From: Bdellovibrionales bacterium CG12_big_fil_rev_8_21_14_0_65_38_15
Lineage (GTDB): Bacteria; Bdellovibrionota; Bacteriovoracia; Bacteriovoracales; Bacteriovoracaceae
Length of the DNA: 34,565 nucleotides
Direction of reading: 5' to 3'
Assembly: GCA_002787775.1 (NCBI GenBank)
Contig: PCUW01000062.1
Coordinates: 1-34,565, forward strand
Under the pieces are notes generated by a model. It ran no database searches. It worked only from the letters and a program-made list of their open reading frames with translations, and had not been told where the DNA came from. Below are positions 16,779 through 25,531 of the stretch, in pieces. Position 1 is the first letter of the stretch. Every line of letters starts with the position of its first letter. The position numbers and the translations under genes were made by a program.

Positions 16779-18301
16779 GCAACTTTAGGCACTAATCTCA
16801 ATTTATTTTCTTCATCGAATTTAAAATGAGGTCCTTCTAGTTTTATATTAATATTTTTAACCTTAGCTTCTATAACAAACTGGTCAATCACCTCTAGAAC
16901 ATCATGATCAATTGATATTGTTCTATGACTTGTAATTACAATCTGCTTTCCATCTTCAACCGAATTAAGAAGTTGTTTTAATACACCTCTAGTTAAGAAT
17001 GAATTATGCTCAGCAAGTGCAATCGTGATGATATCGTCTTTAGAAGCTGTCGAAAGGTCTGAACGAATAGATTGATTTTGCACAATATAGTTTTCTTTTA
17101 AAACCATAAAGGCAGAAACGGCCATACCGATAACGACCCCTGATAATAAGTCAGTTGCCACAACACCAATAATTGTCGCCATAAAAGGAACAAATTGTTG
17201 GTGACCTTTCTTAAACATATCTTGATAAAGACTAATTGGATTAAGCTTAAAACCAGTCATGACTAGGATCACGGCCAAAACTGCCAATGGAACTTTATTT
17301 AAAATCATCGGAATCGCCATGACACTAAAAAGTAAAAAGGCACCATGATAAACAGCTGCCATTTTTGTTTTACCACCACTACTAGCGTTAACAGTTGAAC
17401 GTACGACAACTGACGTAATAGGCAAGCCGCCAATTAAACCTGAAAGAATATTACCTGCTCCTTGAGCAAATAATTCACGGTTAGTAGAGGTCTCTCTTTT
17501 TTGTGGATCAAGTTTATCACTCGCTTCAATACAAAGAAGTGTTTCAATACTAGCAACAATAGCGATAACAAAAGCTAATTTCCAAACTGTAGGGTTTGAA
17601 ATTGAGGCCCAATTAGGCATCGTTAAGCTCGCTGCAAAATCCCTTGGCCCTTTAATATCACCGATATTCACCAGAAGTGATTTATCAAGTCCTAAAAATA
17701 AGTCTGAAACTAAAGTGGCAATCACAACAACAAATAAAACTGCAGGTACAACCTTAAAGATTTTAAGACTTCCAAGCTTTGTTTTTTGAACTGTTATCAT
17801 GAAGGCAAGTGAAATGAAGCCAATAATCGCGGCTCCACTTTGATAGGTCATACCCATAACAGTTTGTGTATTTTCAGCGGCATTTGTTCCAAAGACATAA
17901 GGAAGTTGTTTCCACGCAATTAGTATTCCAATCGCGGCCAACATTCCTTTAATCACTGAGTTTGGAATAAAGTCAGAGAGAATTCCCGCTTTTATCGCTC
18001 CTAGGCCGATTTGAATCACACCAGCAAGAGTGACGGCCATTAAGAAGACATTGAAATCTCCTACTTCTTGAATGCCGTTATAAACAATAACGGCGAGTCC
18101 TGCTGCAGGACCACTTACACTGATATGTGAATTACTCATCGAGCCCACGACAAGTCCACCAATAATACCTGCTATAAGACCTGATAAGAGTGGTGCTCCT
18201 GAGGCTAGTGAAATTCCCAAGCATAGCGGAATCGCCACAAGTGAGACCACCAAGCCTGACCTCACATCATCCTTTGTGTATTTTAAATAATTCTTCATCA
18301 C
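16775..18301 (-). CDS. SulP-family anion (probable bicarbonate) transporter with STAS-like tail
   Basis: Inner-membrane transporter of the SulP/SLC26 family, 508 aa. The N-terminal ~390 residues are highly hydrophobic (about 11-14 membrane segments), with the family stretch SNSHISVSGPAAGLAVIVY (about 57-75), VVRSTVNASSGGKTKMAAVYHG and MTGFKLNPI. From about residue 410 a soluble STAS-like domain follows (IITIALAEHNSFL ... KQIVITSHRTISIDHDVLEVIDQF). It follows the carbonic anhydrase gene by 20 nt on the same strand. SulP proteins paired with carbonic anhydrase usually move bicarbonate, so bicarbonate is the best guess for the substrate, with sulfate the alternative. It ends in a 4-nt stop overlap with the converging SNF2 helicase. 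Confidence 0.88.
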   Translation of the reverse strand: MMKNYLKYTKDDVRSGLVVSLVAIPLCLGISLASGAPLLSGLIAGIIGGLVVGSMSNSHISVSGPAAGLAVIVYNGIQEVGDFNVFLMAVTLAGVIQIGLGAIKAGILSDFIPNSVIKGMLAAIGILIAWKQLPYVFGTNAAENTQTVMGMTYQSGAAIIGFISLAFMITVQKTKLGSLKIFKVVPAVLFVVVIATLVSDLFLGLDKSLLVNIGDIKGPRDFAASLTMPNWASISNPTVWKLAFVIAIVASIETLLCIEASDKLDPQKRETSTNRELFAQGAGNILSGLIGGLPITSVVVRSTVNASSGGKTKMAAVYHGAFLLFSVMAIPMILNKVPLAVLAVILVMTGFKLNPISLYQDMFKKGHQQFVPFMATIIGVVATDLLSGVVIGMAVSAFMVLKENYIVQNQSIRSDLSTASKDDIITIALAEHNSFLTRGVLKQLLNSVEDGKQIVITSHRTISIDHDVLEVIDQFVIEAKVKNINIKLEGPHFKFDEENKLRLVPKVA

Positions 18302-18321
18302 GGTTCCCCAATTTTTAATTT

Positions 18322-18933
18322 TTAAGCAGCGCTTACTTGATCGTTATCAAGTGTTAGTAAAAGCTCTAAGCTTGATGACTTAATGTCATAAAATAGAGCG
18401 TGCAAGGTAAGTTCACCATTTGAGACCGCTTCTTTAATTAGCGGATGCTCAAGAAGGCCTTTAATTTGTGTCTGTGCATTGTGTTTGGCTAGGAAGCTGA
18501 GTTTATCTTGTTCAACTAACTTTTTTGAACTGTTCTTTAAAACCCATTCAAAATCTTTTTCCGGTTTAGAAAGCCAGTTTTTTATCGTTGGTGTTGGATA
18601 GGCTTTGTTCATCGCTGCATTAACGCCACCACAACCAGAGTGACCGCATACGACGAGATGCTTAACTTTAAGCACTCCGACGGCGTATTCCATTGATGAC
18701 ACGAAATTAGCGTCTTCAAGCGAAGCTATATTGGCCACGTTTCTATGTACAAACATATCACCGAGGTCAGTCCCAGTTACAAGGTTTGGACTCACTCGAC
18801 TATCAGCACAGCCTACCCAAAAAACGAGTGGTGCTTGAGACTTAGAAAGAGAATCTAAATCCAGGCGACTAGAGATTTGTGAGCTAACATTTTTAACATT
18901 ATTTAAAATCTCACCAATATTATTAAATGGCAT
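18322..18933 (-). CDS. Beta-class carbonic anhydrase
   Basis: Interconverts CO2 and bicarbonate, 203 aa. Zinc ligands are Cys42 in VGCADSRV, His98 and Cys101 in VVCGHSGCGGV. Asp44 and Arg46 form the catalytic dyad of the beta class. DLGDMFVHRNVANI (56-69) and NFVSSMEYAVGVLKVKHL are also family-typical. No signal peptide, so it is cytoplasmic. ATG 18933 has GGAG upstream. It sits between a small exported protein (47 nt upstream) and a SulP transporter (20 nt downstream), suggesting one operon that captures or balances bicarbonate. Confidence 0.95.
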   Translation of the reverse strand: MPFNNIGEILNNVKNVSSQISSRLDLDSLSKSQAPLVFWVGCADSRVSPNLVTGTDLGDMFVHRNVANIASLEDANFVSSMEYAVGVLKVKHLVVCGHSGCGGVNAAMNKAYPTPTIKNWLSKPEKDFEWVLKNSSKKLVEQDKLSFLAKHNAQTQIKGLLEHPLIKEAVSNGELTLHALFYDIKSSSLELLLTLDNDQVSAA

Positions 18934-18980
18934 AACGACTCCAATTTCAGTTGTTCATAAACAGAAAATTTAATGAATAA

Positions 18981-19292
18981 CTAGGCTTTAATTGGAGGCG
19001 GCTCTATCGATAGGTAGACTTGTTGATAAGAATCGTGAATTGTTTCAAATTTTAAATTATTAAAAGAGACTAAGAATAATTTTGTAGAAAGGGTTGGTTC
19101 GCTGAGTTCTTCGATTTCACTATTTTCTACTTCACCAAAACAGTCATGCACTACAGGCAGGGTATCAGTGGCTTCAATATCATTAGTAATGACGCTATGG
19201 TCTTGATGAGACTCGATCGAATCCGCCATCACTGGAGTTAATACAGTGATGCCTATCATAGTAAATATAATTGCTTTAATGAAATAATTCAT
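18981..19292 (-). CDS. Small exported protein, 103 aa, unknown function
   Basis: An N-terminal signal peptide is clear (hydrophobic AIIFTMIGITVLTPVMA, cleavage before DSIES). The mature ~80 residues are acidic, contain one Cys and end in SIEPPPIKA. I do not recognise a family. Proteins of this outline (short, secreted, single Cys, proline-rich C-terminus) are often found as first genes of transporter operons. It precedes the carbonic anhydrase gene by 47 nt on the same strand, so it may belong to the bicarbonate module, but nothing in the sequence gives its function. Confidence 0.65.
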   Translation of the reverse strand: MNYFIKAIIFTMIGITVLTPVMADSIESHQDHSVITNDIEATDTLPVVHDCFGEVENSEIEELSEPTLSTKLFLVSFNNLKFETIHDSYQQVYLSIEPPPIKA

Positions 19293-19395
19293 ACCCTACT
19301 CTTCTTCGTCAGTATTATATGATTACTTTAAAATCTGAATGTTAATTTCTCGTCAAAACTAAAATGTATTTTCAAGTACTTGTAATTGTTTAGCT

Positions 19396-21069
19396 TTAGT
19401 CTAAGCCCTTAAGCCTCACAAGTGACTCAAAGATATTAAATGAATGTGATTTAACCTTTCTAAGTGCCACCACCATATCTGAATAAGTGAGCGCTGAAAG
19501 TGCATCAAACTCTCCAGAAGCTACTCTCTCAAGATAGATTGTTCTAAGGCGGTCTGCTTGATCAACCACGGCATCAGCTTTTCGCTGAACTAAATCAATA
19601 TCGAGTTTCGATGGCTGACTGATTCTATGAACAACTAAGTCATAGAACTCTCTGACTTCATCAAAAAGACTTAACAACTCCATTCGGCTCTTATCTTTTA
19701 GGACAGTAGCCTTTGGAGTTCTTTCTAGGTACCCGGCAACTCGCTCTAAATAATCGGCCACACTTTCAAGTTCATCCGCTTCACGAACAATGGCTTGTGC
19801 CTGAACTGATTGTTTTGGCGACAAGCTTTTTTCCATCATTTTACAAACGAAAACCGTAATTTCTTTTTGAATTGAATCTGTAATACGTTCATAATCTTTT
19901 ATTTTAGCGATACGCTTATCATCTCCCTCAGAGCTTTCACCTTTTAAAAGTTCATCTGAAATTTTAAACATACGACCGACGATATCTTGCATTTTTTCAA
20001 TTTCGGCCTGGGCCATCGCAAGCGCTGTTGCAGGAACCATATCTTCAAGATCTCCAAGCATAACAAGGTGATGCTGTTCCTTTTCTCGTTCAGGAGTCAT
20101 CCAAGTCACAAGTCGCGCTAACTGGTGCAAGAATGGAGTGAAGACTATTGTTGCGGTAACATTAAAGAGTGTATGTCCCGTGGCGATATGGACGGCTATA
20201 TTGGGCTTTTCACCAGCAGCATTGATCATATTAGGATCTCCCGCCACAAGTGAATCAATTAATTCAACAAACCAAGGAAAGATACTAAAGACAACGGCAA
20301 CACCTAGAATATTAAAAATAGCGTGAGCTCTTGCTGCTCTTTTGGCATTTATATTTCCACCAACAGAAGCTAATAATGCCGTAATTGTTGTACCTACATT
20401 TTCTCCAAGAACTAAAGCGGCTGCTGTATGAAACTCAATAACACCAGTCGTGGCTAATGCCATCGTTATACCAAGCATAGCGGATGAAGACTGAACAACC
20501 ATGGTTAAGATACAGCCCATCATAATAGAAGCAATATAAGCACCATAGCTTTGACCTGAGAAGAAACTAATGGCGTCTAGAAATTCGGGCATTCCTCGAA
20601 GTGGCTTAAAGGCAGCACTCATAATATCAAGGCCGTAAAAAACTAAACCCACACCAAAAAGAACTTGTCCGATTGTTTTCCATTTTCCACGATCTGCAAA
20701 AAGCATTGGAAAAAAACCAGCTCCAATCAAAAGAAGACCATACTTTCCAATTTTAATAGAGATGATCCAACCCGTAATTGTTGTTCCAATATTTGCACCG
20801 AAGATAATCCCAATCGCCTGAGTAAGATTCATTAAGCCGGCATTAACAAAACCAACAACCATGACGGTGGTGATGCTGGAGCTTTGAACAATCATGGTAA
20901 CAATCACACCGACAGTGATTGAATAAACTCGATGCTTCGTAATGGTGTTGATAATATTTTTAATGACGTCGCTGGCTGCACTTTGAAGTGCATCCGACAT
21001 AAGCTTCATGCCAAAAAAGAAAAGCCCAAGGCCACCAAGCATTGTGTAGATGATATTAAACGCCGTCAT
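19396..21069 (-). CDS. Na/Pi cotransporter family protein with PhoU-like C-terminal domain
   Basis: Inner-membrane phosphate transporter or exporter of the NptA/YjbB family, 557 aa. The inverted-repeat transport core has two QSSS motifs (62-65 and 193-196), each in a helix-rich unit, and the matching GANIGTTITG and GENVGTTITAL motifs. From about residue 340 the sequence is soluble and helical with charged PhoU-like stretches (RITDSIQKEITVFVCKMM, READELESVADYLERV). This combination is standard for the family. The ATG at 21069 has AGGGGA upstream. It is separated by 103 nt from the small exported protein downstream and is divergent from the sigma-54 regulator gene. Phosphate is the likely substrate. 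Confidence 0.92.
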   Translation of the reverse strand: MTAFNIIYTMLGGLGLFFFGMKLMSDALQSAASDVIKNIINTITKHRVYSITVGVIVTMIVQSSSITTVMVVGFVNAGLMNLTQAIGIIFGANIGTTITGWIISIKIGKYGLLLIGAGFFPMLFADRGKWKTIGQVLFGVGLVFYGLDIMSAAFKPLRGMPEFLDAISFFSGQSYGAYIASIMMGCILTMVVQSSSAMLGITMALATTGVIEFHTAAALVLGENVGTTITALLASVGGNINAKRAARAHAIFNILGVAVVFSIFPWFVELIDSLVAGDPNMINAAGEKPNIAVHIATGHTLFNVTATIVFTPFLHQLARLVTWMTPEREKEQHHLVMLGDLEDMVPATALAMAQAEIEKMQDIVGRMFKISDELLKGESSEGDDKRIAKIKDYERITDSIQKEITVFVCKMMEKSLSPKQSVQAQAIVREADELESVADYLERVAGYLERTPKATVLKDKSRMELLSLFDEVREFYDLVVHRISQPSKLDIDLVQRKADAVVDQADRLRTIYLERVASGEFDALSALTYSDMVVALRKVKSHSFNIFESLVRLKGLD

Positions 21070-21151
21070 AGATTCCCCTAAAATTGATTAAATCTAGATT
21101 AAACTATTAGCTAAATATTTGAAATAATGTGAAATTATTGCACATTCAGGC

Positions 21152-21180
21152 TTGTCTTAGACCATTTGTTCCGATATAAA
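21152..21180 (+). promoter_or_regulatory. Probable sigma-70 promoter for the sigma-54 response-regulator gene
   Basis: TTGTCT at 21152-21157, a 17-nt spacer, then TATAAA at 21175-21180. Transcription would start near 21187, leaving a leader of about 20 nt before the ATG at 21206. An imperfect 6-bp inverted repeat, AATAAT/ATTATT (21123-21128 and 21134-21139), lies upstream. Confidence 0.5.
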
Positions 21181-21205
21181 CCAATCAGACTTAACCGGAC
21201 TAATT

Positions 21206-22576
21206 ATGACTAAAATACTAATTGTTGAAGATGATGCTTTTTTTCGCCAAAGCTTGAGCCTTGAGCTCAAAAAGTACGGCCAGGTCTTTCAAGTCGATAA
21301 TCTAGAAGATGCCAAGAAAGCTCTTCTTATGGCAAAGCCCAATATTGCTTTGATCGATTTAAATTTAACCGAGAATAAGAATCAGTTTGAAGGCTTAGAC
21401 GTTGTCTCTCTTTGCCATGAATACGGAATTACTCCGGTGGTGATGACCAGTCATGATTCACCTGAAGTTATTCAATCAGCTTTCGAGCGAGGCTGTGCTC
21501 ATTATTTCGCCAAATCTGACGTACAAGATAATTTAGATCTACACCTTGGAAGACTGCTTAAGAGTTTTGATCAAGACAGTTTTGATTCATTAATTAAAGA
21601 TAAGTTCATTACAACTGATCGTTATCTGCTTTCTCAATTACAACAAATTAAAAATTTATCATTAGTTGAAGATACAAGACTTCTTATTACAGGTGCGACT
21701 GGTGTTGGCAAAACATTGGCCGCTAAGCTTGCTCATGAGCTTTGGAATCCAAGTGCTCCTTTTGTTCATTTAAATTTATCGGAGCTACCAGAAAATTTAA
21801 TTGAAAGTGAACTTTTTGGACACAAGAAAGGAAGTTTTACTGGAGCCATCTCTGATAAAGTTGGGCTCATGGCCAAAGCTGATGGTGGAACACTTTTTTT
21901 AGATGAAATTGGAACAATCTCTCTTCAATTACAAAAGAAACTCCTTCGCGCCATTGAAGATAAAACCTTCACTCCAGTTGGAGCAACAGAACCACAAAAA
22001 TCGAATTTTAGATTAATCTCTGCCACCTGTGATGATCTCGCCGGACAAATTGAGTGCGGTGAGTTTAGAGTTGATTTCTATTTTAGAATAAAAGGGATTG
22101 AAGTTAACCTAACGTCACTAAAATCAAGAAGACAAGATATCTTGCCACTGATCAATTTTTTTATTCAAAAGAGTGCCAAAAAAATAGCCTTTTCAAGTGA
22201 AGCGCAAGACCTATTAAAACAATATGATTGGCCTGGAAATGTAAGAGAAATTGAAGGCTTTATTAAAGAAGTTTTAGCTGGGGCCAGTGGGCTCATTCAG
22301 GCCAAAGATCTACCTCGTCGAGTCCTTGGAAATAATACTCCAACTCAAAACCCCATTGATTCAGGTCTTGTGACTCAAAAAATGAGAAGTTTTATTAAAG
22401 AGCATGGCCTACCTTCGTTAATCAAGGCCATTGAAGATGAAGCATTTGCAGAAGCATGGGATCAGGCATCTGGAAAAGTAAATGAGATCACAAGAGAGCT
22501 TCAGCTTTCAAAATCGATGTACTATCGTATTCATAACGACTGGAAATCTAACCGTGAAGGTCAATATGTCCAATGA
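21206..22576 (+). CDS. Sigma-54-dependent response regulator (NtrC type), no adjacent kinase
   Basis: A transcription activator of 456 aa with three domains. The receiver (1-115) has D9/D10, phosphoacceptor D51, T81 and K103. The AAA+ domain has Walker A GATGVGKT (163-170), the sigma-54 contact loop GSFTGA (209-214, a variant of GAFTGA) and Walker B TLFLDEIG (229-236). The arginine-finger stretch reads FRVDFYFRI. The Fis-type helix-turn-helix is at the C-terminus (AWDQASGKVNEITRELQLSKSMYYRI). No histidine kinase is next to it, so its partner is elsewhere. Its last 11 nt overlap the next small gene. Targets cannot be told. Confidence 0.93.
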   Translation: MTKILIVEDDAFFRQSLSLELKKYGQVFQVDNLEDAKKALLMAKPNIALIDLNLTENKNQFEGLDVVSLCHEYGITPVVMTSHDSPEVIQSAFERGCAHYFAKSDVQDNLDLHLGRLLKSFDQDSFDSLIKDKFITTDRYLLSQLQQIKNLSLVEDTRLLITGATGVGKTLAAKLAHELWNPSAPFVHLNLSELPENLIESELFGHKKGSFTGAISDKVGLMAKADGGTLFLDEIGTISLQLQKKLLRAIEDKTFTPVGATEPQKSNFRLISATCDDLAGQIECGEFRVDFYFRIKGIEVNLTSLKSRRQDILPLINFFIQKSAKKIAFSSEAQDLLKQYDWPGNVREIEGFIKEVLAGASGLIQAKDLPRRVLGNNTPTQNPIDSGLVTQKMRSFIKEHGLPSLIKAIEDEAFAEAWDQASGKVNEITRELQLSKSMYYRIHNDWKSNREGQYVQ

Positions 22577-22718
22577 ACTTCATGACGCAAGAAATCTTCT
22601 TGTGAGACTTAAATCAATTTATAAAATTACTTTGAGTGAGCAAACTGATCTTTCAAAAGATTTTGACGAAGCTATAGAAAAACTTAAACAGATTATTGAG
22701 CAAAAGGAAAAGCGTTGA
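22566..22718 (+). CDS. Small charged helical protein, 50 aa, unknown function
   Basis: Starts at ATG 22566 inside the end of the response-regulator gene (11-nt overlap) and its TGA overlaps the TTG start of the GT9 gene. The 50-aa product is helical and charged (DARNLLVRLKSIYKITLSEQ, FDEAIEKLKQIIEQK). No signal peptide or membrane segment. The tight coupling on both sides argues that it is a real gene. The function is unknown. Confidence 0.65.
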   Translation: MSNELHDARNLLVRLKSIYKITLSEQTDLSKDFDEAIEKLKQIIEQKEKR

Positions 22719-23665
22719 AGCGTATTCTTGTTGTAAAAAAACGTGCACTTGGTGATTCCATTATGGGATTATCGGCGCTTCAGTATTTAAAAGAGCTCTA
22801 CCCAGATGCACTGATTTCATATGCCATTCCTAAATGGATGACCGGTCTATACGATAACGTTGAAACGGCTGCCAATGAGATCATTCCAATCGAAAATGGT
22901 TTAAGTTTTTACTCTAAGCTTTTAGAACTTAGACCCGATATGATTCACGAACTTCATCAAAGTGGATCAAGTGCAAAAATTTTAAGCTTGTATGCTTGGT
23001 TTAAAAATATCCCCTACACTTTTCATAATCACCATTCGACTAAAGACAGTCCTGTTAAGGATCAAGGAAAACCTAAGGCTGCTATCCAAAGAGATCTCGA
23101 TGGTGTCGCCGCTTTTTATCCTTCAAATCGGTACCCAAACTTTCTAGCCTATACACCTAAAATGAAAGTTGAAGCTGGTCAGAAACAAAAAAGAATCATC
23201 TTAGGTGTCGTTGCAACTAGAGAAACAAAGATGTGGCCTTTAGGTTTCTATAAAGACCTTTGTCGCATGCTAGAGCAAAAAGGCTTTGATGTTATTATTC
23301 CACTTGGGCCAGGCGATCAAAATATTCAAAAAAACCTTATTGGATTTCCTACTGTCCAAATACCTCTTAATAAATTGGCAAAAGTTTTTTCGGAATCTGC
23401 GCTCTATGTGGGAAATGATACAGGCATAAAGCACCTAGCTGTCGCCGTTGGAATCCCAAGTCTTACATTTTTTGGTCCTGAGAATCCGTCAGAGTGGCAC
23501 CCTTATGATTCAAGTCTTCACCCTTACTTATTTAAAGAAGGGCTAGAATGTAGAACTTTAAAGGCACATTACTGTGCCTTATCTACTTGCGATAGCATGA
23601 TCTGTCTCAACCAATTTACTCCGGAAATGACGTACCAAAAGATTCTTGAAATGGTGAGTCTTTAG
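22715..23665 (+). CDS. Glycosyltransferase family 9 (heptosyltransferase-like)
   Basis: GT9 enzymes add heptoses (or related sugars) from ADP-heptose to the lipopolysaccharide core on the inner face of the inner membrane. The 316-aa protein has the N-terminal ILVVKKRALGDSIMGLSALQ signature, a central RETKMWPLGFYKDL and the nucleotide-sugar motif VGNDTGIKHLAVAVGIPSL followed by FFGPENPSEWHPY. It starts at TTG 22715, whose bases overlap the stop of the 50-aa gene. AAAGGAA just upstream acts as the ribosome binding site. The exact acceptor is not clear, so I give no gene symbol. Confidence 0.87.
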   Translation: MKRILVVKKRALGDSIMGLSALQYLKELYPDALISYAIPKWMTGLYDNVETAANEIIPIENGLSFYSKLLELRPDMIHELHQSGSSAKILSLYAWFKNIPYTFHNHHSTKDSPVKDQGKPKAAIQRDLDGVAAFYPSNRYPNFLAYTPKMKVEAGQKQKRIILGVVATRETKMWPLGFYKDLCRMLEQKGFDVIIPLGPGDQNIQKNLIGFPTVQIPLNKLAKVFSESALYVGNDTGIKHLAVAVGIPSLTFFGPENPSEWHPYDSSLHPYLFKEGLECRTLKAHYCALSTCDSMICLNQFTPEMTYQKILEMVSL

Positions 23666-23720
23666 CTTTTTGTAACCAAGGCGCACGATATCTCCAACCC
23701 ATTACTCTCCAGGAGGAGAT

Positions 23721-24044
23721 ATGCTTAAGGCACTATTGATCGCTTTGATGATTCCTTTTTTTACCCTTTCAACAACTCACGCCGAAGACGCTGGAAAAGT
23801 CACAAAGCGTGAATTTAAAAAAGATAAGCGCGCTGATAAAAAAGCTCTAAGAGCTAATTTGAAAGCTGCTGATACTAAAAAAGAAAAGAAACAAGCGAAA
23901 AAGAAATACAAAAAAGAAAGAAAACAAGCTCGTAAAGAAGTCCAAGATCAGCGCAAAGCTAAAAAAGCTCAAATGCAAGAAAAGAAAGAAGAAATGCAAG
24001 AAACAATGATGGATCAAGAGTCAGAAGTTTTAGACCAAGAATAA
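23721..24044 (+). CDS. Lysine-rich exported protein, 107 aa
   Basis: A signal peptide (LLIALMIPFFTLSTTHA, cleavage before EDAG) is followed by a very basic, coiled-coil-like mature region of about 85 residues. It is packed with KK, KKxxKK and RK blocks (for example DKRADKKALRANLKAAD) and ends in an acidic tail. ATG 23721 has a near-perfect AGGAGG 6 nt upstream, suggesting strong expression. I do not recognise a family. A periplasmic polycation that coats or binds anionic polymers is one possibility, but this is a guess. Confidence 0.7.
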   Translation: MLKALLIALMIPFFTLSTTHAEDAGKVTKREFKKDKRADKKALRANLKAADTKKEKKQAKKKYKKERKQARKEVQDQRKAKKAQMQEKKEEMQETMMDQESEVLDQE

Positions 24045-24053
24045 GCTTAATTG

Positions 24054-24075
24054 GGCTGACTTATCCGAGTCAGCC
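24054..24075 (+). terminator. Intergenic hairpin, probable terminator or attenuator
   Basis: GGCTGACT (24054-24061) pairs perfectly with AGTCAGCC (24068-24075) around a 6-nt loop. The following tract TTCTATACTTTTT is an interrupted T-run. It stands 9 nt after the lysine-rich protein stop and 15 nt before the ATG at 24091. Confidence 0.6.
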
Positions 24076-24090
24076 TTCTATACTTTTTGA

Positions 24091-25224
24091 ATGCGTCATT
24101 TTTTTCTTATATCTATTTTAACTACTCTCTTTTGCTCCACAGTTTTACTAACTAGTCCGTATATTGCGAGAGAAAATGACTCCAGACTTTATGCTCGCAT
24201 CGTTAATGATCAAGCCGAAAGACCTTGGAGTGAGTTCATTGCACCCAAATGGAATGGGGCCGAACATTACGCCGAAACAGAAACTCCATACTTTAGAGAT
24301 CATTTAGCCGGCATTTTCTTTTTACCCACCATTTTCGCTAAGCTTGGGATGAATGGAATGCAAGCGACTTATGTTTGCTCGCTTCTTTATAAAACGTTGA
24401 CTCTCTTTTTCTTTTTTTTATGGCTTAGGCAATATGTCTCTACTGAGATTGCTGGTCTTATTGTTTTAGGACTTCAACTTAATCCTCAGAGTATGAACTA
24501 CACTCTTCGCGCTAACCATGAAGCTCTTTTATTGTTATTTATGGTTTTTGGCATTTGGGCCAATAATACCAAAAGATATTCTCTGGCGATTATGGCCTGT
24601 GTTGGTTCTTACCTTACTAAAGGTTTACCTGGTCTCATTTTAGCGGGAATCCTTGCTTTAGAAACTGTGTGGCATCACAGAAAGCTTCTTTGGCCTTCGC
24701 TTCGTTTTGTTTCAACTCTACTTATTGTTGTAGGTATTTCTTACGCTTATGAACAATGGTTTAAAAATGTTACAGGTTATTCGTTTTTTGAAAAATATAT
24801 TTCAACTCAAATCATGGGACGCTCCGTTGAAGGGGCCAAGCAAGTTTCCTTTTTTGTTGTCATGCTAAAAAGTCTTGGTTACTACTCAAGTCGAATTCTA
24901 AGCTACGCTCTTCCTTGGACCATTGGTATTTTCGCTATCAAGAAGTTTAAGCCAACAGATAAACCGATTTGGCAAAGCTGCCTATGCGTTGTCGTTCCCT
25001 ATGTTGTTTTCTTTTCATTGTTTAATCGCACCGCCAGCCGCTATATCTACCCAGCTTTTTATTTCGCGATGATCATCGGTCTTCTGGCACTTTTAAGAAT
25101 CAAGCACCTTCCAAATTGGCTAAAACCTAAGCATATTGCGATCACCAATATGGTGACTTATGTTGTGCTCTTTGCCGGATCGCTCATTTCGAATTGGAAT
25201 AACTATCTTGAATTTAAAGAATAA
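24091..25224 (+). CDS. Membrane glycosyltransferase, GT39/ArnT-like
   Basis: A 377-aa protein with about nine hydrophobic segments. After the first membrane segment, the periplasmic loop has SPYIARENDSRLYARI, an acidic pair like the DE motif used by lipid-linked-sugar transferases of the PMT/ArnT superfamily. Further on it has HLAGIFFLP and FFFFLWLRQYV-type membrane helices, then a short end. It is shorter than typical ArnT (about 550 aa). It would use an undecaprenyl-linked sugar in the inner membrane. No good ribosome binding site is seen before ATG 24091. It ends base-to-base with the convergent DUF2442 gene. Confidence 0.75.
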   Translation: MRHFFLISILTTLFCSTVLLTSPYIARENDSRLYARIVNDQAERPWSEFIAPKWNGAEHYAETETPYFRDHLAGIFFLPTIFAKLGMNGMQATYVCSLLYKTLTLFFFFLWLRQYVSTEIAGLIVLGLQLNPQSMNYTLRANHEALLLLFMVFGIWANNTKRYSLAIMACVGSYLTKGLPGLILAGILALETVWHHRKLLWPSLRFVSTLLIVVGISYAYEQWFKNVTGYSFFEKYISTQIMGRSVEGAKQVSFFVVMLKSLGYYSSRILSYALPWTIGIFAIKKFKPTDKPIWQSCLCVVVPYVVFFSLFNRTASRYIYPAFYFAMIIGLLALLRIKHLPNWLKPKHIAITNMVTYVVLFAGSLISNWNNYLEFKE

Positions 25225-25476
25225 CTAGATAAAGGATTTGATAGAAATATCTTCATCAAGCTTAGGCCAATGAATACCATAGCCTTTTGGTGATATTTCA
25301 AAAAGATGCAATTCTTTATCTGGAGCTTGTGAAAGTTTAGGAAACCAAGAAAGTGGTACAGCAACGCTTCTGCCATCACTTAACGTTACTTCAATTTTAT
25401 CTTTTGGAAAACTGACTTCAATGATCGAGATATTATCAAATGCTGTATTCATATTAACCATGTTTAAATGTAGCAT
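25225..25476 (-). CDS. DUF2442 domain protein, 83 aa
   Basis: The 83-aa protein contains the DUF2442 pattern: ISIIEVSFPKDKIEVTLSDG, then VAVPLSWFPKLSQAPDKEL and GYGIHWPKLDEDISIKSF. Such proteins often accompany DUF4160 proteins in a toxin-antitoxin-like pair, but no DUF4160 gene is present here. It lies 55 nt downstream of the PemK-like toxin on the same strand and may share its transcript. The start is uncertain (ATG 25476; in-frame ATGs also at 25461 and 25452). The stop abuts the convergent glycosyltransferase. Confidence 0.82.
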   Translation of the reverse strand: MLHLNMVNMNTAFDNISIIEVSFPKDKIEVTLSDGRSVAVPLSWFPKLSQAPDKELHLFEISPKGYGIHWPKLDEDISIKSFI

Positions 25477-25531
25477 TCCACGCCTTGCATAAATGATAGC
25501 ATATTTTGTTTCACTTGAGTTTTAATCCACT

